Assembly (NCBI GenBank): GCA_019973575.1
Contig: BPUI01000003.1
Span: forward strand, 587,871-651,870
Origin: Gemmatimonadetes bacterium T265
GTDB lineage: Bacteria > Gemmatimonadota > Gemmatimonadetes > Gemmatimonadales > Gemmatimonadaceae
Direction: 5' to 3'
Length of the DNA: 64,000 nucleotides
Position numbers and translations under genes: made by a program. Positions 47,709 through 59,234 of this stretch are shown here, one piece after another; the stretch's first letter is position 1, and each line of letters opens with the position of its first letter. The notes beneath the pieces were generated by a model that did no database searches, had not been told where the DNA came from, and saw only the letters and a list, made by a program, of their open reading frames with translations.

Positions 47709-48212
47709 ATGCCGATTTGTCGTCCCGTTCTCCTGTCGCGTGCCCTCCCGCGGCTGGCGCTCGCCCTCTTGTGCGCGGCCTGCCGCGAGTCCGCCACCGC
47801 GCCGCTCGGGCCGTCCCGCACCGTCACCGACGCGGCGCCCTCGGGCATTGTCGTCGTGTCCGCCCGGAGCCCCTGGAAGTACGACGCTGACCTGCGCGCC
47901 GCCTCGGCGACGGTGGCCGGCGACTCGGTCGTGCTCACGTACGTGGCCGGCGACGGATGCGGCCAGACCTTCGCGCCGAGCGCCGGAATGGTGCACGGAG
48001 TGCTGGTCGTGACGGACGTCGGGCGGACCCCCGCGGGAGTCGAAGGCTGCCTCGCTGTCGCGTACTCGGGCGGCGTGCTGGTCCGGCTGTCGGTGCGCCC
48101 GCCCGCGCACGGGCGCCTGGCGGTCGTCCTGCGCGAGCGGACCGAGAGCGTCCCCGCGGGCGGCGGATTCGCGGAGCGCGACGTCCTGCAACGGACCGTG
48201 ACACTGCCCTGA
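47709..48212 (+). CDS. Hypothetical lipoprotein
   Basis: A 167-aa protein with a lipoprotein signal (LPRLALALLCAAC, modified Cys near 25). The mature part is beta-rich by pattern (GDSVVLTYVAGDGCG, MVHGVLVVTDVG, GGVLVRLSVRP) with two further cysteines that may pair. No known domain is recognised. The ATG at 47709 follows GAGG; a GTG at 47706 is also in frame. It is divergent from the aromatic operon. TTGACA stands at 47651 without a matching -10. Confidence 0.6.
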   Translation: MPICRPVLLSRALPRLALALLCAACRESATAPLGPSRTVTDAAPSGIVVVSARSPWKYDADLRAASATVAGDSVVLTYVAGDGCGQTFAPSAGMVHGVLVVTDVGRTPAGVEGCLAVAYSGGVLVRLSVRPPAHGRLAVVLRERTESVPAGGGFAERDVLQRTVTLP

Positions 48213-48311
48213 CGCGGTGCGCGGCGGACTTCGGCGCGGTGCCGGGCCGCGTGCCCTGACGCCCGGGCAGTCGCCCCCGCCCCCGATCCGGCGTCGCGCG
48301 TCCGCCCAGGG

Positions 48312-48773
48312 TTAGGAGCGGAGCGTACCCCCGGACTCGGGCGCGGCGGGGCGCAGGCCGCCGAAACCCTGGATCAGAAACGTGTGGACCCGTTGCTCGA
48401 CGAGGAGCGCCTTCGCGACGGCGAAGTCGAGCGCGCGGCCGTCCTGCAGTCGCAGCGTCAGCGCCTCCCCCACGTGCCGGCCGACGGCTTCCGCTTCCGG
48501 CGACCTGATCATCCCGTAGATGGTCCGCTCGCCGGCGACGGCCTCGGACCCGCTGCCCCCGCCCGAGGCGTACTTGTAGACCACTTCTTCGACGTCCTTG
48601 AGCAGGTAGTCGACGCCGGCAAGCCGTCGCCCGCCGGCGTAGACGTCGCCCCGGCCGGTCAGCGTCTCGAAGAAGCGGAGGAAGTCGGCCGGGTCCACCT
48701 CCGTCAGCTTCAGCGGGCCGGGGAGCGGTCGCTCCTCGTGGCGCACGCCGCGCCTGTTCGTCGCGCCGCTCAT
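48312..48773 (-). CDS. Hypothetical protein coupled to a GT9 glycosyltransferase
   Basis: A 153-aa soluble protein with alternating charged and hydrophobic segments (LTEVDPADFLRFFETLTG, YLLKDVEEVVYKYAS, EAVGRHVGEALTLRLQDG). No known domain recognised and no signal peptide. The start ATG at 48773 overlaps the glycosyltransferase stop as ATGA, so the two are co-translated and probably act together. The stop TAA lies in a GTTAGGA sequence. Confidence 0.65.
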   Translation of the reverse strand: MSGATNRRGVRHEERPLPGPLKLTEVDPADFLRFFETLTGRGDVYAGGRRLAGVDYLLKDVEEVVYKYASGGGSGSEAVAGERTIYGMIRSPEAEAVGRHVGEALTLRLQDGRALDFAVAKALLVEQRVHTFLIQGFGGLRPAAPESGGTLRS

Positions 48774-49906
48774 GACCATAGCGCGGCCCACGCCAGCTTG
48801 TGCGCCGCGGCGGCCTGCCGGTGGCGCACGGCGTTGTGCTCGATCCGCTCCCACGTGATCGTGTCGGTGTCGCAGGCGAGCGGCGACCCGTACCGGTCCA
48901 CCTGCCGCTCGACCGCGTCGACCACGTCGTCGACGCCGATCATCCGCAGGCACACCCGCTCGTACGGGCAGGTGTTCAGCCGCCAGCAGGGCGAGCAGCT
49001 CACCGCGGAGTACAGGTTCTCGTTGCACGGGTAGCCCGACTGCGCCGGGGTCTCGCGCCCCCCATAGACGATCACGCTCCGGCAGTCGACCGCGCGCGCC
49101 AGGTGCATGAGCATCCCGACCTGGCCGACGAACGCGAGCGAGCCGGCGAGCACCGCCGCGGTCTCGCGCAGCGACGTCTTCCCGCGCAGGTCGCGGACGC
49201 CGTCGAGGGGCGGATCGTTAGGCGAGCCGACCTGCACGAAGTCGTACTTGTGCCGGAGCGCCGACACGACGCCCTGGTACCGGTCGAGGTACCAGTTCTT
49301 GTTCCGCATCGCGTGCTTGGCGTCGAGGCCGGAACTCTGGATCGCGACCGGCCGGGGCGTGATCGCGCCCCGCCGCCGCTCGTCGTCGGTGAGCGGGAGG
49401 TACGGCCGCAGGGTGACCGTGCCGGTGATCCCGATCTTCTGACACATGAGCGAGATCAGGTGCTGCTCGGGGATCGGGTCGTCGCGGTCGTACGCGGGGT
49501 GGTAGCTCGTGTACCACGGGTAGGCCACCTTGACCCCGAGCTGCCTCAGCAGGACGTCGTACCGTTCGAGCGGGGGGACGGCGACCGGGACGTCGGCGTT
49601 GTGTTCGTAGAGCTGCTGGTACTTGTTCATTACCCAGAAGTTGGTCTCCCCCCGCAGCCGGAGCTCGCGGAAGATGGCCGTGCACAGCAGGTCGTCGCCG
49701 ATCCCCCCCCCGACGGCGTTGATCAGCAGGTCGGGCCGGCCGTGGCGCGTCAGGAACGACACGGCCGACGGGGCCAGCCGCGCGTAGTCCACCGCGGGGC
49801 GCACGATCGGCCCGGTCTTGTTCTTCAGGACCGACACGAGGCCGGTCGCGCCGTGGCCCCGAACGACGCGGGTGAGCGTGCCGAGTTTTTTCGCGAGTAC
49901 AGACAC
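48770..49906 (-). CDS. Family 9 (heptosyltransferase-like) glycosyltransferase
   Basis: The 378-aa protein has the GT9 layout: an N-terminal lobe with INAVGGGIGDDLLCTAIFRELRLR and a C-terminal donor-binding lobe with VQVGSPNDPP, LRGKTSLRETAAVLAGSLAFVGQVGMLMHLARAV. GT9 enzymes add heptose or related sugars to lipopolysaccharide cores or proteins. Four cysteines (CSPCWRLNTCPYERVC) near residues 305-325 are unusual and could bind a metal. The GTG at 49906 begins a short basic helix and has AGGG upstream. Acceptor unknown. Confidence 0.8.
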   Translation of the reverse strand: MSVLAKKLGTLTRVVRGHGATGLVSVLKNKTGPIVRPAVDYARLAPSAVSFLTRHGRPDLLINAVGGGIGDDLLCTAIFRELRLRGETNFWVMNKYQQLYEHNADVPVAVPPLERYDVLLRQLGVKVAYPWYTSYHPAYDRDDPIPEQHLISLMCQKIGITGTVTLRPYLPLTDDERRRGAITPRPVAIQSSGLDAKHAMRNKNWYLDRYQGVVSALRHKYDFVQVGSPNDPPLDGVRDLRGKTSLRETAAVLAGSLAFVGQVGMLMHLARAVDCRSVIVYGGRETPAQSGYPCNENLYSAVSCSPCWRLNTCPYERVCLRMIGVDDVVDAVERQVDRYGSPLACDTDTITWERIEHNAVRHRQAAAAHKLAWAALWS

Positions 49907-52227
<2,321 letters not shown>

Positions 52228-52274
52228 CGGAACCAGCACCCGTCCTTCTTCGGCATCCCTTCATCGGAGCACGC

Positions 52275-52937
52275 ATGCGGATCGGCATCATCGGCGCCGG
52301 CAACATCGGCGGCGCCCTCGTCCGGCGGTTCCGGGCGGTCGGACACGACGTCGTGGTCGCGAACTCGCGCGGCCCCGACACCCTCGCCGCGCTCGCCGCC
52401 GAAACCGGCGCGACGGCGGTCACGATCGAGGAGGCGGCGCGCGACAAGGACGTCGTCGTCGTCACCATCCCGGAGAAGAACATCCCGACCCTGCCGCGCG
52501 AGCTGTTCGCGTCGGCGGACGCGCGCACGGTCGTCGTCGACACCGGCAACTACTACCCGCGGCAGCGCGACGGCCGCATCGACGCGATCGAGGCGGGCAC
52601 GCCGGAGAGCCGCTGGGTCGCCGACCAGCTCGGCCGGCCGGTCGTGAAGGCGTTCAACAACATCTACGCCCGCCACCTGCTCGAGCGCGGGCGGCCGGCC
52701 GGCACGCCCGGGCGGATCGCGCTGCCGGTCGCGGGCGACGACCCGGCCGCGAAGGCGGTCGTGGTCCGCCTACTCGACGAGATCGGCTTCGACGGCGTCG
52801 ACGCGGGCGGGCTCGACGAGTCGTGGCGCCAGCAGCCGATGACGCCGGTCTACGGCACCGACCTCGACGCCGAGGGCGTGGCGCGCGCGCTCGCGCAGGC
52901 GCGCTGGGAGCGTCCGGCGGAGTTCACCGCCGCCTAA
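52275..52937 (+). CDS. NAD(P)-binding oxidoreductase, F420-reductase-like
   Basis: A 220-aa protein that is essentially one Rossmann domain plus a small C-terminal part: RIGIIGAGNIGGALVRRF and VVVANSRGPDT suggest NADPH (Ser/Arg after the second strand). VVVVTIPEKNIPTLP and VVKAFNNIYARHLLERG match the NADPH-dependent F420 reductase/ferric reductase-like group. Whether it uses F420 is not decided by sequence. It follows pgm by 47 bases. The stop codon TAA lies in a GCCTAAC copy. Confidence 0.82.
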   Translation: MRIGIIGAGNIGGALVRRFRAVGHDVVVANSRGPDTLAALAAETGATAVTIEEAARDKDVVVVTIPEKNIPTLPRELFASADARTVVVDTGNYYPRQRDGRIDAIEAGTPESRWVADQLGRPVVKAFNNIYARHLLERGRPAGTPGRIALPVAGDDPAAKAVVVRLLDEIGFDGVDAGGLDESWRQQPMTPVYGTDLDAEGVARALAQARWERPAEFTAA

Positions 52938-53029
52938 CAGCACGCGCCTCCCCGGGCGCCCGGGGGGCGGGCGCGGGGCACCGTACCGCGCGCTTCCGTG
53001 GCGCGCCTAACAACAGCAGGGGGCGGACG

Positions 53030-53830
53030 ATGGATCTGGGGCTGCGCGGGAAGCGGGCGCTGGTAACCGGGTCGACGGGCGGGATCGGGCTGGCGACGGC
53101 CCGGCAGCTCGCGGCCGAGGGGTGCACGGTGGTCGTCAACGGGCGCACGACCGCGCGCGTGGAAGACGCGGCGCGCCGGGTGCGCGAGGCCGCGGGCGTC
53201 GCCGCCGACGCCGTGCGCGGCGTCGCGGCCGACCTCGGCACGGCCGAGGGCTGCGCCGCACTCTGCGCCGCGGTCCCCGACGTCGACGTGCTCGTGAACA
53301 ACGTCGGCATCTTCGAGCCGAAGCCGTTCGGCGAGATCCCCGACGCCGACTGGCTCCGTTTCTTCGAGACCAACGTGCTGAGCGGCGTGCGCCTCGCGCG
53401 GCACTACCTCCCGGGGATGCGCGAGCGGGACTGGGGCCGGATCGTCTTCGTGTCGAGCGAGTCCGCGGTCCAGATCCCGGCCGAGATGATCCACTACGGG
53501 ATGACGAAGACCGCGCAGGTCGCCGTCGCCCGCGGCCTTGCGGAGACGACGGCGGGCACCGGCGTCACCGTGAACAGCGTCCTGCCGGGGCCGACCGCGT
53601 CCGAGGGGGTGTCGACCTTCGTCGGGCAGATGGCCGCGGCGCAGGGCGTCGACTTCGCGACGGCGGAGCGGGAGTTCTTCGCGACCGCCCGCCCGTCGTC
53701 GCTGCTCCGCCGCTTCGCGACGCCGGACGAGGTCGCGGCGATGATCGCGTACGCGTGCAGCGGGCGCGCGGCCGCGACGAACGGCGCGGCACTGCGGGTC
53801 GACGGCGGGGTCGTGCGCGCCGTCCTCTGA
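53030..53830 (+). CDS. Short-chain dehydrogenase/reductase
   Basis: A 266-aa classical SDR: TGSTGGIGLATAR (cofactor loop), NNVGIFEP, VSSESA (Ser) and the catalytic Y-G-M-T-K in IHYGMTKTAQ; TNGAALRVDGG closes the fold. NNVG and VNSVLPGPT are typical of 3-oxoacyl-ACP reductase-like SDRs. Ribosome site AGCAGGGGG before the ATG at 53030. Cytosolic, no signal peptide. Substrate unknown. Confidence 0.92.
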   Translation: MDLGLRGKRALVTGSTGGIGLATARQLAAEGCTVVVNGRTTARVEDAARRVREAAGVAADAVRGVAADLGTAEGCAALCAAVPDVDVLVNNVGIFEPKPFGEIPDADWLRFFETNVLSGVRLARHYLPGMRERDWGRIVFVSSESAVQIPAEMIHYGMTKTAQVAVARGLAETTAGTGVTVNSVLPGPTASEGVSTFVGQMAAAQGVDFATAEREFFATARPSSLLRRFATPDEVAAMIAYACSGRAAATNGAALRVDGGVVRAVL

Positions 53831-53960
53831 GCGGGATCGGCGCCGGGCGCGGCCGTTGACGCGCCGCGGTGCGGCTGGTACTCATCGCGCCGTGGCAGAG
53901 TGGCGGCGCGGGGATCCTCCGTGCGCTCGCCCGTTCCCCCCCCGTTCCACCACCACGCGC

Positions 53961-55517
53961 ATGCCCCCACGCGACACGGACGTCGGCCGCCGCGCCTTCC
54001 TGCGCACGGGCGCCGTCGGACTCGGCGCGGCAGCCGGACTCCCCGCCCTCGCCCGCGCGGCGCACCGCCCCGCGCCTAACGCGGACGCCGCCCCGCGCGC
54101 TCCGGTCCCGTCGCCGGCCGGCCCGATCCGGGTGTACCAGACCGCGGGCGCCCGGCGCCACGCCGCGCTCCCCGACCTCGCGTGGCGGCCGAGTGCCGGC
54201 GCGCCGAACGGCGGCCCGGCGGGCACCGCCGACGTCGTCCTCGCGCCGGACCGCCGGCGGCAGGCGGTGCTCGGCTTCGGCGCGGCGTTCACCGACGCGG
54301 CGTGCTACACCTTCAACCGCCTCACGCCCGCGGCGCGCGCGGCGCTCTTTCACGAACTGTATCACCCGTCCGAGATGGGCCTGAACGTCGGGCGCGCCTG
54401 CGTCGGCGCGAGCGACTACTCGACCGTCGCGTACAGCTACGACGAGAGCCCGACGCCGGACCCCGACCTCGCCAGGTTCTCGATCGCGCACGACAGGCAG
54501 TGGATCCTGCCGATGCTGCGCGAGGCGCGCGCGGCCAACCCGGACCTCTTCCTGCTGGCGTCGCCCTGGAGCCCCCCGGCGTGGATGAAGGACAACAACT
54601 CGATGTTAGGCGGCACCATCCGCCGCCGCTACCTCGCGCCGTACGCCAACTACCTCACGAAGTTCGTGCAGGCGTACGGGGCCGAGGGGGTGCCGGTGCA
54701 CGCGCTCACGACGCAGAACGAGCTCGACACCGACCAGGACGGCGCGATGCCGGCGTGCGCCTGGCCCCAGGAGGCGGAGATCCAGTTCGTCGGCCAGCAC
54801 CTGGGCCCCGCCCTCGCCCGCGCGTCCGTGCCGACGCAGATCTGGCTCATCGACCACAACTACAGCCTGTGGGGTCGCGCGCTCTCGGAGTTCGAGGACG
54901 ACGCCGTGCGCCGCTACGCGGACGGGGTCGCGTGGCACGGGTACGTCGGCGTCCCGACGGCGATGACGCGCGTGCACGACGCCTACCCCGACAAGCACGC
55001 CTACTGGACCGAGGGTGGCCCGGACGTCACGAGCCCGCGCTACGCGACCGACTGGGCGCCGTGGGCGGTGCAGTTCGCCGACATCCTGCGCAACTGGTCG
55101 CGCTGCATCATCGCCTGGAACTACGCGCTCGACGAGCACGGCAAGCCGAACATCGGGCCGTTCGCCTGCGGCGGGCTCGTGACCGTCCACAGCGGCACGC
55201 GCGAAGTCACGCGCAGCGGGATGTACTGGGCGTTCGCGCACGTCTCGCGGCACGTCCGCCGCGGCGCGCGGGTGTTCGAGTCGACGGGCGGCACGCCGCC
55301 CGGTGGCGCGGGGACGCCGGCCGAGGCGCCGGGCGGCGGCGCGCGGCCGACGACGGAGTTCGGACACGTCGCGTTCGAGAACCCGGACGGAAGCCGCGTG
55401 CTCCTGCTCGCCAACACCAGCGCGCGCCCCCTCACCCCCCGCGTCGTCCTCGGCGCGAGCGCCGTCGACGTCGCGCTGCCGCCCGACTCGGTGACCACGA
55501 TCGCGTGGTCGGCCTAA
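53961..55517 (+). CDS. Glycoside hydrolase family 30 (glucosylceramidase-like), Tat-exported
   Basis: A 518-aa enzyme with a twin-arginine signal (GRRAFLRTGAVGLGAAAGLPALA). The GH30 barrel shows GFGAAFTDAACYTF, SPWSPPAWMK, the acid/base Glu254 in TTQNELD and the nucleophile Glu351 in YWTEGG; WNYALDEHGKPNIG and a beta-sandwich end follow. Bacterial members cleave beta-glucosidic or beta-1,6-glucan bonds. The GH3 gene starts 23 bases later, so the two are cotranscribed and may act in series on a beta-glucan. A GCCTAAC copy spans the stop codon. Confidence 0.93.
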   Translation: MPPRDTDVGRRAFLRTGAVGLGAAAGLPALARAAHRPAPNADAAPRAPVPSPAGPIRVYQTAGARRHAALPDLAWRPSAGAPNGGPAGTADVVLAPDRRRQAVLGFGAAFTDAACYTFNRLTPAARAALFHELYHPSEMGLNVGRACVGASDYSTVAYSYDESPTPDPDLARFSIAHDRQWILPMLREARAANPDLFLLASPWSPPAWMKDNNSMLGGTIRRRYLAPYANYLTKFVQAYGAEGVPVHALTTQNELDTDQDGAMPACAWPQEAEIQFVGQHLGPALARASVPTQIWLIDHNYSLWGRALSEFEDDAVRRYADGVAWHGYVGVPTAMTRVHDAYPDKHAYWTEGGPDVTSPRYATDWAPWAVQFADILRNWSRCIIAWNYALDEHGKPNIGPFACGGLVTVHSGTREVTRSGMYWAFAHVSRHVRRGARVFESTGGTPPGGAGTPAEAPGGGARPTTEFGHVAFENPDGSRVLLLANTSARPLTPRVVLGASAVDVALPPDSVTTIAWSA

Positions 55518-55540
55518 CGATCGTTCCTCGTCGCTCCCCG

Positions 55541-57892
55541 ATGCCCCCGTTCCGTACGTACGCCGCCGCGCTCGCGGCGGCCGCCGCCGCGACGTCCGCC
55601 CCGGGCGCGGCGGCGCACGCCCAGCCGGTCCTGCCGCCGCGCACCGCCCCGCGCCCGCTCGACCCGCGTACCGAGGCGCGCGTCGACTCGCTGCTCCGGC
55701 GCCTGACGCTCGAGGAGAAGGTCGGCGAGATGACGCAGCTGACCATCCAGGCCGTCGCGCGCGTGCACGGCACCGCCACCGTCGCGCAGCAGCTCGACTC
55801 CGCGAAGCTCGAGGACGCGCTCGTGCGCTACCACGTGGGCTCGCTGCTCAACGTGTGGGACGTGGCCCTCACCCCCGCGCAGTGGCAGGAGGTGACGAGC
55901 ACCGTGCAGCGCGTCGCGCGCCGCAAGCGCGTCGCCGTCCCGGTGCTCTACGGAATCGACGCGGTGCACGGCCACCAGTACATGCGCGGCGGCACGATCT
56001 TCCCGCACAACATCGCCCTCGCCGCGACCTTCGACTCCGCGGTCGTCCGCCAGGCCGCCGCGATCACCGCCTACGAGACGCGTGCGAGCGGCATGGCCTG
56101 GAACTTCTCCCCCGTGCTCGACGTCGGCCGGCAACCGCTCTGGCCCCGCTTCTACGAGACGTTCGGCGAGGACGTCCACGTCGTCGCGACGCTCGGCCGC
56201 GCCGCGATCGAGGCGACCCAGGCCGACCCGCGCCCCGTCGTACGCACGCTGTTAGGCACGGCCGTCCCGCCGCCCGCCCGCGTCGGCGGCCAGGTCTTCG
56301 TCGCCGCCACCGGCAAGCACTTCCTCGGCTACAGCGCGCCGCTCAGCGGCAAGGACCGCACGACGGCGTGGATCCCCGAGCGCGAGCTGCGCGAGATCTT
56401 CGTGCCGCCGTTCCGCGCCGCGATCGACGCCGGCGTGCGCACCATCATGGCCAACTCGGGCGACGTGAACGGCGTCCCCGTCCACGCCAGCCACGCGATC
56501 CTCACCGACCTCCTGCGCACGGAGCTCGGCTTCACCGGCGTCACGGTCAGCGACTGGGCGGACATCGAGAAGCTGCACTCCGTCCACCGCGTCGCCCCGA
56601 CGCGTAACGACGCCGTGCGCCTGGCGGTGATGGCCGGCGTCGACATGAGCATGGTGCCCTATGACCTCTCGTTCTACGACGACCTGCTCGCCCTCGTGCA
56701 CGAGGGCGCGGTCCCCGAGTCGCGCGTCGACGAGGCCGTCGGCCGCATCCTCCGGCTCAAGTACGAGCTCGGCCTCTTCGACGGCGATCCCGGGCCTAAC
56801 GCGGCGATGCTCGCCCGCGCCAACGCCCCCGCGTTCCAGGCCGTGAGCCGGCGGGCGGCTGAGGAGGCGGTCACGCTCCTCAAGAACGACCGCGCGATGC
56901 TGCCGCTGGCGAAGACCGCCCGCGTGCTCGTCGTCGGGCCGGGCGCGACGTCCCTCACGGCGCAGTACGGCGGCTGGTCGTACACCTGGCAGGGCACCGA
57001 CACGGCGCTCTACCCGAAGTACGTGAAGACGCTGCTCGACGCCGTGCGCGACCGCGTGGGCCCGTCGCGGGTGACCTACGTCCCGGGGGCGAGCTTCGAC
57101 TCGACGCGCGACGTCGCCGCCGCGGTCGCCGCCGCGCGGGACGTCGACGTCGTGATCGTCGCCCTGGGCGAACAGGCCGAAGCCGAGTCGCCGGGCAACA
57201 TCGACGACCTGACCCTCCCCGCGGCGCAGCTCCAACTCGCGCAAGCGATGGAGGCGACCGGCAAGCCCGTCGTCCTCGCCCTCTTCGAAGCGCGCCCGCG
57301 GATCATCCGCCCCGCAGTCGACGCGGCGCGCGCGATCGTCACCGGCTACGAGACGGGGCCGTTCGGCGGCGAGGCGGTGGCCGGCGTCCTCTTCGGCGAC
57401 GTCAACCCGAGTGGGCGGCTGCCCTTCACCTACCCGCGCTACCCCGGCGCCGTCGAGCACTACGACCGCAACGAGTCCGCCAACTCGACGGCGGGCGACT
57501 CGACGACGGGCTACTACCCCGAGTTCGACTTCGGCCACGGGCTCTCCTACACGACGTTCGCCTACGGCCCCGTGCGTCTCGACCGGCGCGAGGCGACCGC
57601 GCGCGACACCGTCGCGGTCGCGGTCGACGTGCGCAACACCGGCGCGCGGGCCGGGCAGGAGGTCGTGCAGCTCTACACGCGCCAGCTCTACGCCTCGGTG
57701 GCGCCGCCCACGCGCCGCCTGCGCGGCTTCCAACGCATCGCCCTCGCGCCGGGCGAGCAGCGCACGGTCACCTTCCGCCTCGCCGTCCAGGACCTCGCGT
57801 TCATCGGGCTGCAGAACCGACCCGTGGTCGAGCCGGGCGACGTCGACGTCTTCGTGCGCGGCGTGGCGCCCCAGCGCCTCACGGTGCGCTGA
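55541..57892 (+). CDS. bglX: Glycoside hydrolase family 3 beta-glucosidase
   Basis: A 783-aa secreted enzyme with a Sec signal (AAALAAAAAATSAPGAAAHAQ). The first barrel has LTLEEKVGEMTQ, GIDAVHGHQY, ATGKHFLGYS and the nucleophile Asp338 in VSDWADIEKL; the second domain has AAEEAVTLLKND and GYETGPFGGEA; a C-terminal fibronectin-like domain closes it (NTGARAGQEVVQLY). It releases glucose from the ends of beta-glucans. Overall shape is that of periplasmic BglX. The stop codon lies in an inverted repeat shared with the opposing gene. Confidence 0.94.
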   Translation: MPPFRTYAAALAAAAAATSAPGAAAHAQPVLPPRTAPRPLDPRTEARVDSLLRRLTLEEKVGEMTQLTIQAVARVHGTATVAQQLDSAKLEDALVRYHVGSLLNVWDVALTPAQWQEVTSTVQRVARRKRVAVPVLYGIDAVHGHQYMRGGTIFPHNIALAATFDSAVVRQAAAITAYETRASGMAWNFSPVLDVGRQPLWPRFYETFGEDVHVVATLGRAAIEATQADPRPVVRTLLGTAVPPPARVGGQVFVAATGKHFLGYSAPLSGKDRTTAWIPERELREIFVPPFRAAIDAGVRTIMANSGDVNGVPVHASHAILTDLLRTELGFTGVTVSDWADIEKLHSVHRVAPTRNDAVRLAVMAGVDMSMVPYDLSFYDDLLALVHEGAVPESRVDEAVGRILRLKYELGLFDGDPGPNAAMLARANAPAFQAVSRRAAEEAVTLLKNDRAMLPLAKTARVLVVGPGATSLTAQYGGWSYTWQGTDTALYPKYVKTLLDAVRDRVGPSRVTYVPGASFDSTRDVAAAVAAARDVDVVIVALGEQAEAESPGNIDDLTLPAAQLQLAQAMEATGKPVVLALFEARPRIIRPAVDAARAIVTGYETGPFGGEAVAGVLFGDVNPSGRLPFTYPRYPGAVEHYDRNESANSTAGDSTTGYYPEFDFGHGLSYTTFAYGPVRLDRREATARDTVAVAVDVRNTGARAGQEVVQLYTRQLYASVAPPTRRLRGFQRIALAPGEQRTVTFRLAVQDLAFIGLQNRPVVEPGDVDVFVRGVAPQRLTVR

Positions 57893-57928
57893 CCATGCTA
57901 TGCTGCTGACGCGGGCCGGTCAGCGCAC
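57884..57928. terminator. Inverted repeat containing both stop codons of convergent genes
   Basis: GTGCGCTGACC (57884-57894) and its exact complement (57918-57928) face each other across 23 bases. The TGA of the GH3 gene lies in the left arm and the TGA of the small minus-strand ORF in the right, so both proteins end Val-Arg. It may act as a bidirectional terminator, though neither side has a U-run. Confidence 0.45.
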
Positions 57929-58105
57929 GCCGGCGTTGACGGCTTCCGCTTCTTCGAGGATGCGCTTGGCTTCCTGACCGCCGACGCTCTGCTGCCAGGT
58001 ATCGGTCGCGTCCTCGTAGGCGACCCAGTGGGGCAAGGGGAGCAGCAGGCGTTCGACGAGCACGGGGACGATTCGGCCGCGCGCCAGCCGCGCCGCGGGG
58101 AGCAC
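57920..58105 (-). CDS. Possible small protein downstream of the acyl-ACP desaturase
   Basis: An open frame follows the desaturase stop. Its C-terminal part (about 61 aa from the GTG at 58105) has protein-like composition: RIVPVLVERLLLPLPHWVAYEDATDTWQ and an end helix EAKRILEEAEA. The start is unclear because the frame stays open upstream inside the desaturase gene and no good ribosome site is visible. That the stop codon sits in a symmetrical stem with the opposing gene's stop supports it being real. No known family. Confidence 0.35.
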   Translation of the reverse strand: MLPAARLARGRIVPVLVERLLLPLPHWVAYEDATDTWQQSVGGQEAKRILEEAEAVNAGVR

Positions 58106-58197
58106 CTCGGTGTCGTGGAGCTGCGCCGCGGCGAGCCCGCTCGCGTCGTCCGTCTCCGACGCGCTCCCCGCGGCGGGCGTCGCGGCAGCGCGCGGCG

Positions 58198-59166
58198 TTA
58201 GGCCATCCGGAACTCGCGCGAGAACGCGACCGCGAACGAGAACGTCTTCGCCCGGCTGCGCGTCTCGAGCGCGTCGGCCACCCGCTCCAGCCGGCGCGGG
58301 ATGCCGAGGATCTTCTCCTGCGCGCGCTTCCCGACCTCGTCGAGCCCCGTCAGCGCGTCGACCGCCCAGAAGCGGATTTGCTCGTCCACGATCCGCAGGT
58401 AGTCGCGCGGCCCGTAGATGCCCGCGCGGCGGATCACGTCGGCCATCTCGCGGAAGTGCGGCATGCTCACGCCCGGCATGTCGATGCTCGGCATGATCTC
58501 GGCCGCGGAGGCGAGCGCGCGGCTCGGGTCGCGGGCTAGCACTTCCTTGAAGATCGTGCGGTAGAACGTGTAGTGCCGCGCCTCCTCGGCGGCCACGTTG
58601 CGCAGCACCTCGCCGATCGTGGGCTCGTACTCGCCGGCCAGCTTGCCCGTGTTGGCGTGGCTCACCTGCGTCGCGCGCTCCTGCAGCGTGGTGTAGACGA
58701 AGACGCGGTACGGGTCCGCGTCCCACGCCGGCTCGAAGCCCGCGCGCAGGTACTCGAACTGCATGCGCTCGAGCACCGGGTTCTCGAGCAGCCGGCTGTC
58801 GCGCGCGTAGTCGTGCAGCACGGCGCCGTGCCGGTCCTCCTCGGCCGTCCATAGATTCGTCCACTTCGTCCAAAAGGTGTCGCCGCCGAGGTACGCGGCG
58901 AGCAGCCGGTGGAAGTGGGGGAGTCCTTCTTCGGTGAGGAGGTTGAGCGCGAGCGCGACGCGCATCGGGAGCGAGATCCCCGCCGCCCGCCCCCGCAGCT
59001 CGGCCAGGTGGTGGTCCGGGTCGGTGTCGGGCGCGGGCGCGAGCAACTCGCTCGGGAACCACAGCACGCGTTTCGCCTCGTGCGCCTCCATCAGCGTGTG
59101 GACGACGGGCTCGAGGTCGGCGAGGACCTCGACCTTCGCAAGCGTTTCGGTGTCGGGGAGGGACAT
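58198..59166 (-). CDS. Acyl-ACP desaturase (ferritin-like di-iron)
   Basis: A 322-aa soluble delta-9-type desaturase that inserts a double bond into acyl-ACP using O2 and ferredoxin. The di-iron ligands are visible as TEEGLPHFH, EEDRHG (first ExxH), LQERATQVSH and EEARHY (second ExxH). N-terminal ETLAKVEVLADLEPVV is typical of actinobacterial-like members. No membrane helices. GCCTAAC covers the stop codon. Single gene, convergent with the glycosidases; it would adjust membrane lipid fluidity. Confidence 0.92.
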   Translation of the reverse strand: MSLPDTETLAKVEVLADLEPVVHTLMEAHEAKRVLWFPSELLAPAPDTDPDHHLAELRGRAAGISLPMRVALALNLLTEEGLPHFHRLLAAYLGGDTFWTKWTNLWTAEEDRHGAVLHDYARDSRLLENPVLERMQFEYLRAGFEPAWDADPYRVFVYTTLQERATQVSHANTGKLAGEYEPTIGEVLRNVAAEEARHYTFYRTIFKEVLARDPSRALASAAEIMPSIDMPGVSMPHFREMADVIRRAGIYGPRDYLRIVDEQIRFWAVDALTGLDEVGKRAQEKILGIPRRLERVADALETRSRAKTFSFAVAFSREFRMA

Positions 59167-59234
59167 GCGGGCAATCTGCCCGCTCCGCCGGACGCGGGGT
59201 AGCCGGGGCCGCGGCCCCGGCTACCCCGCCGCGC

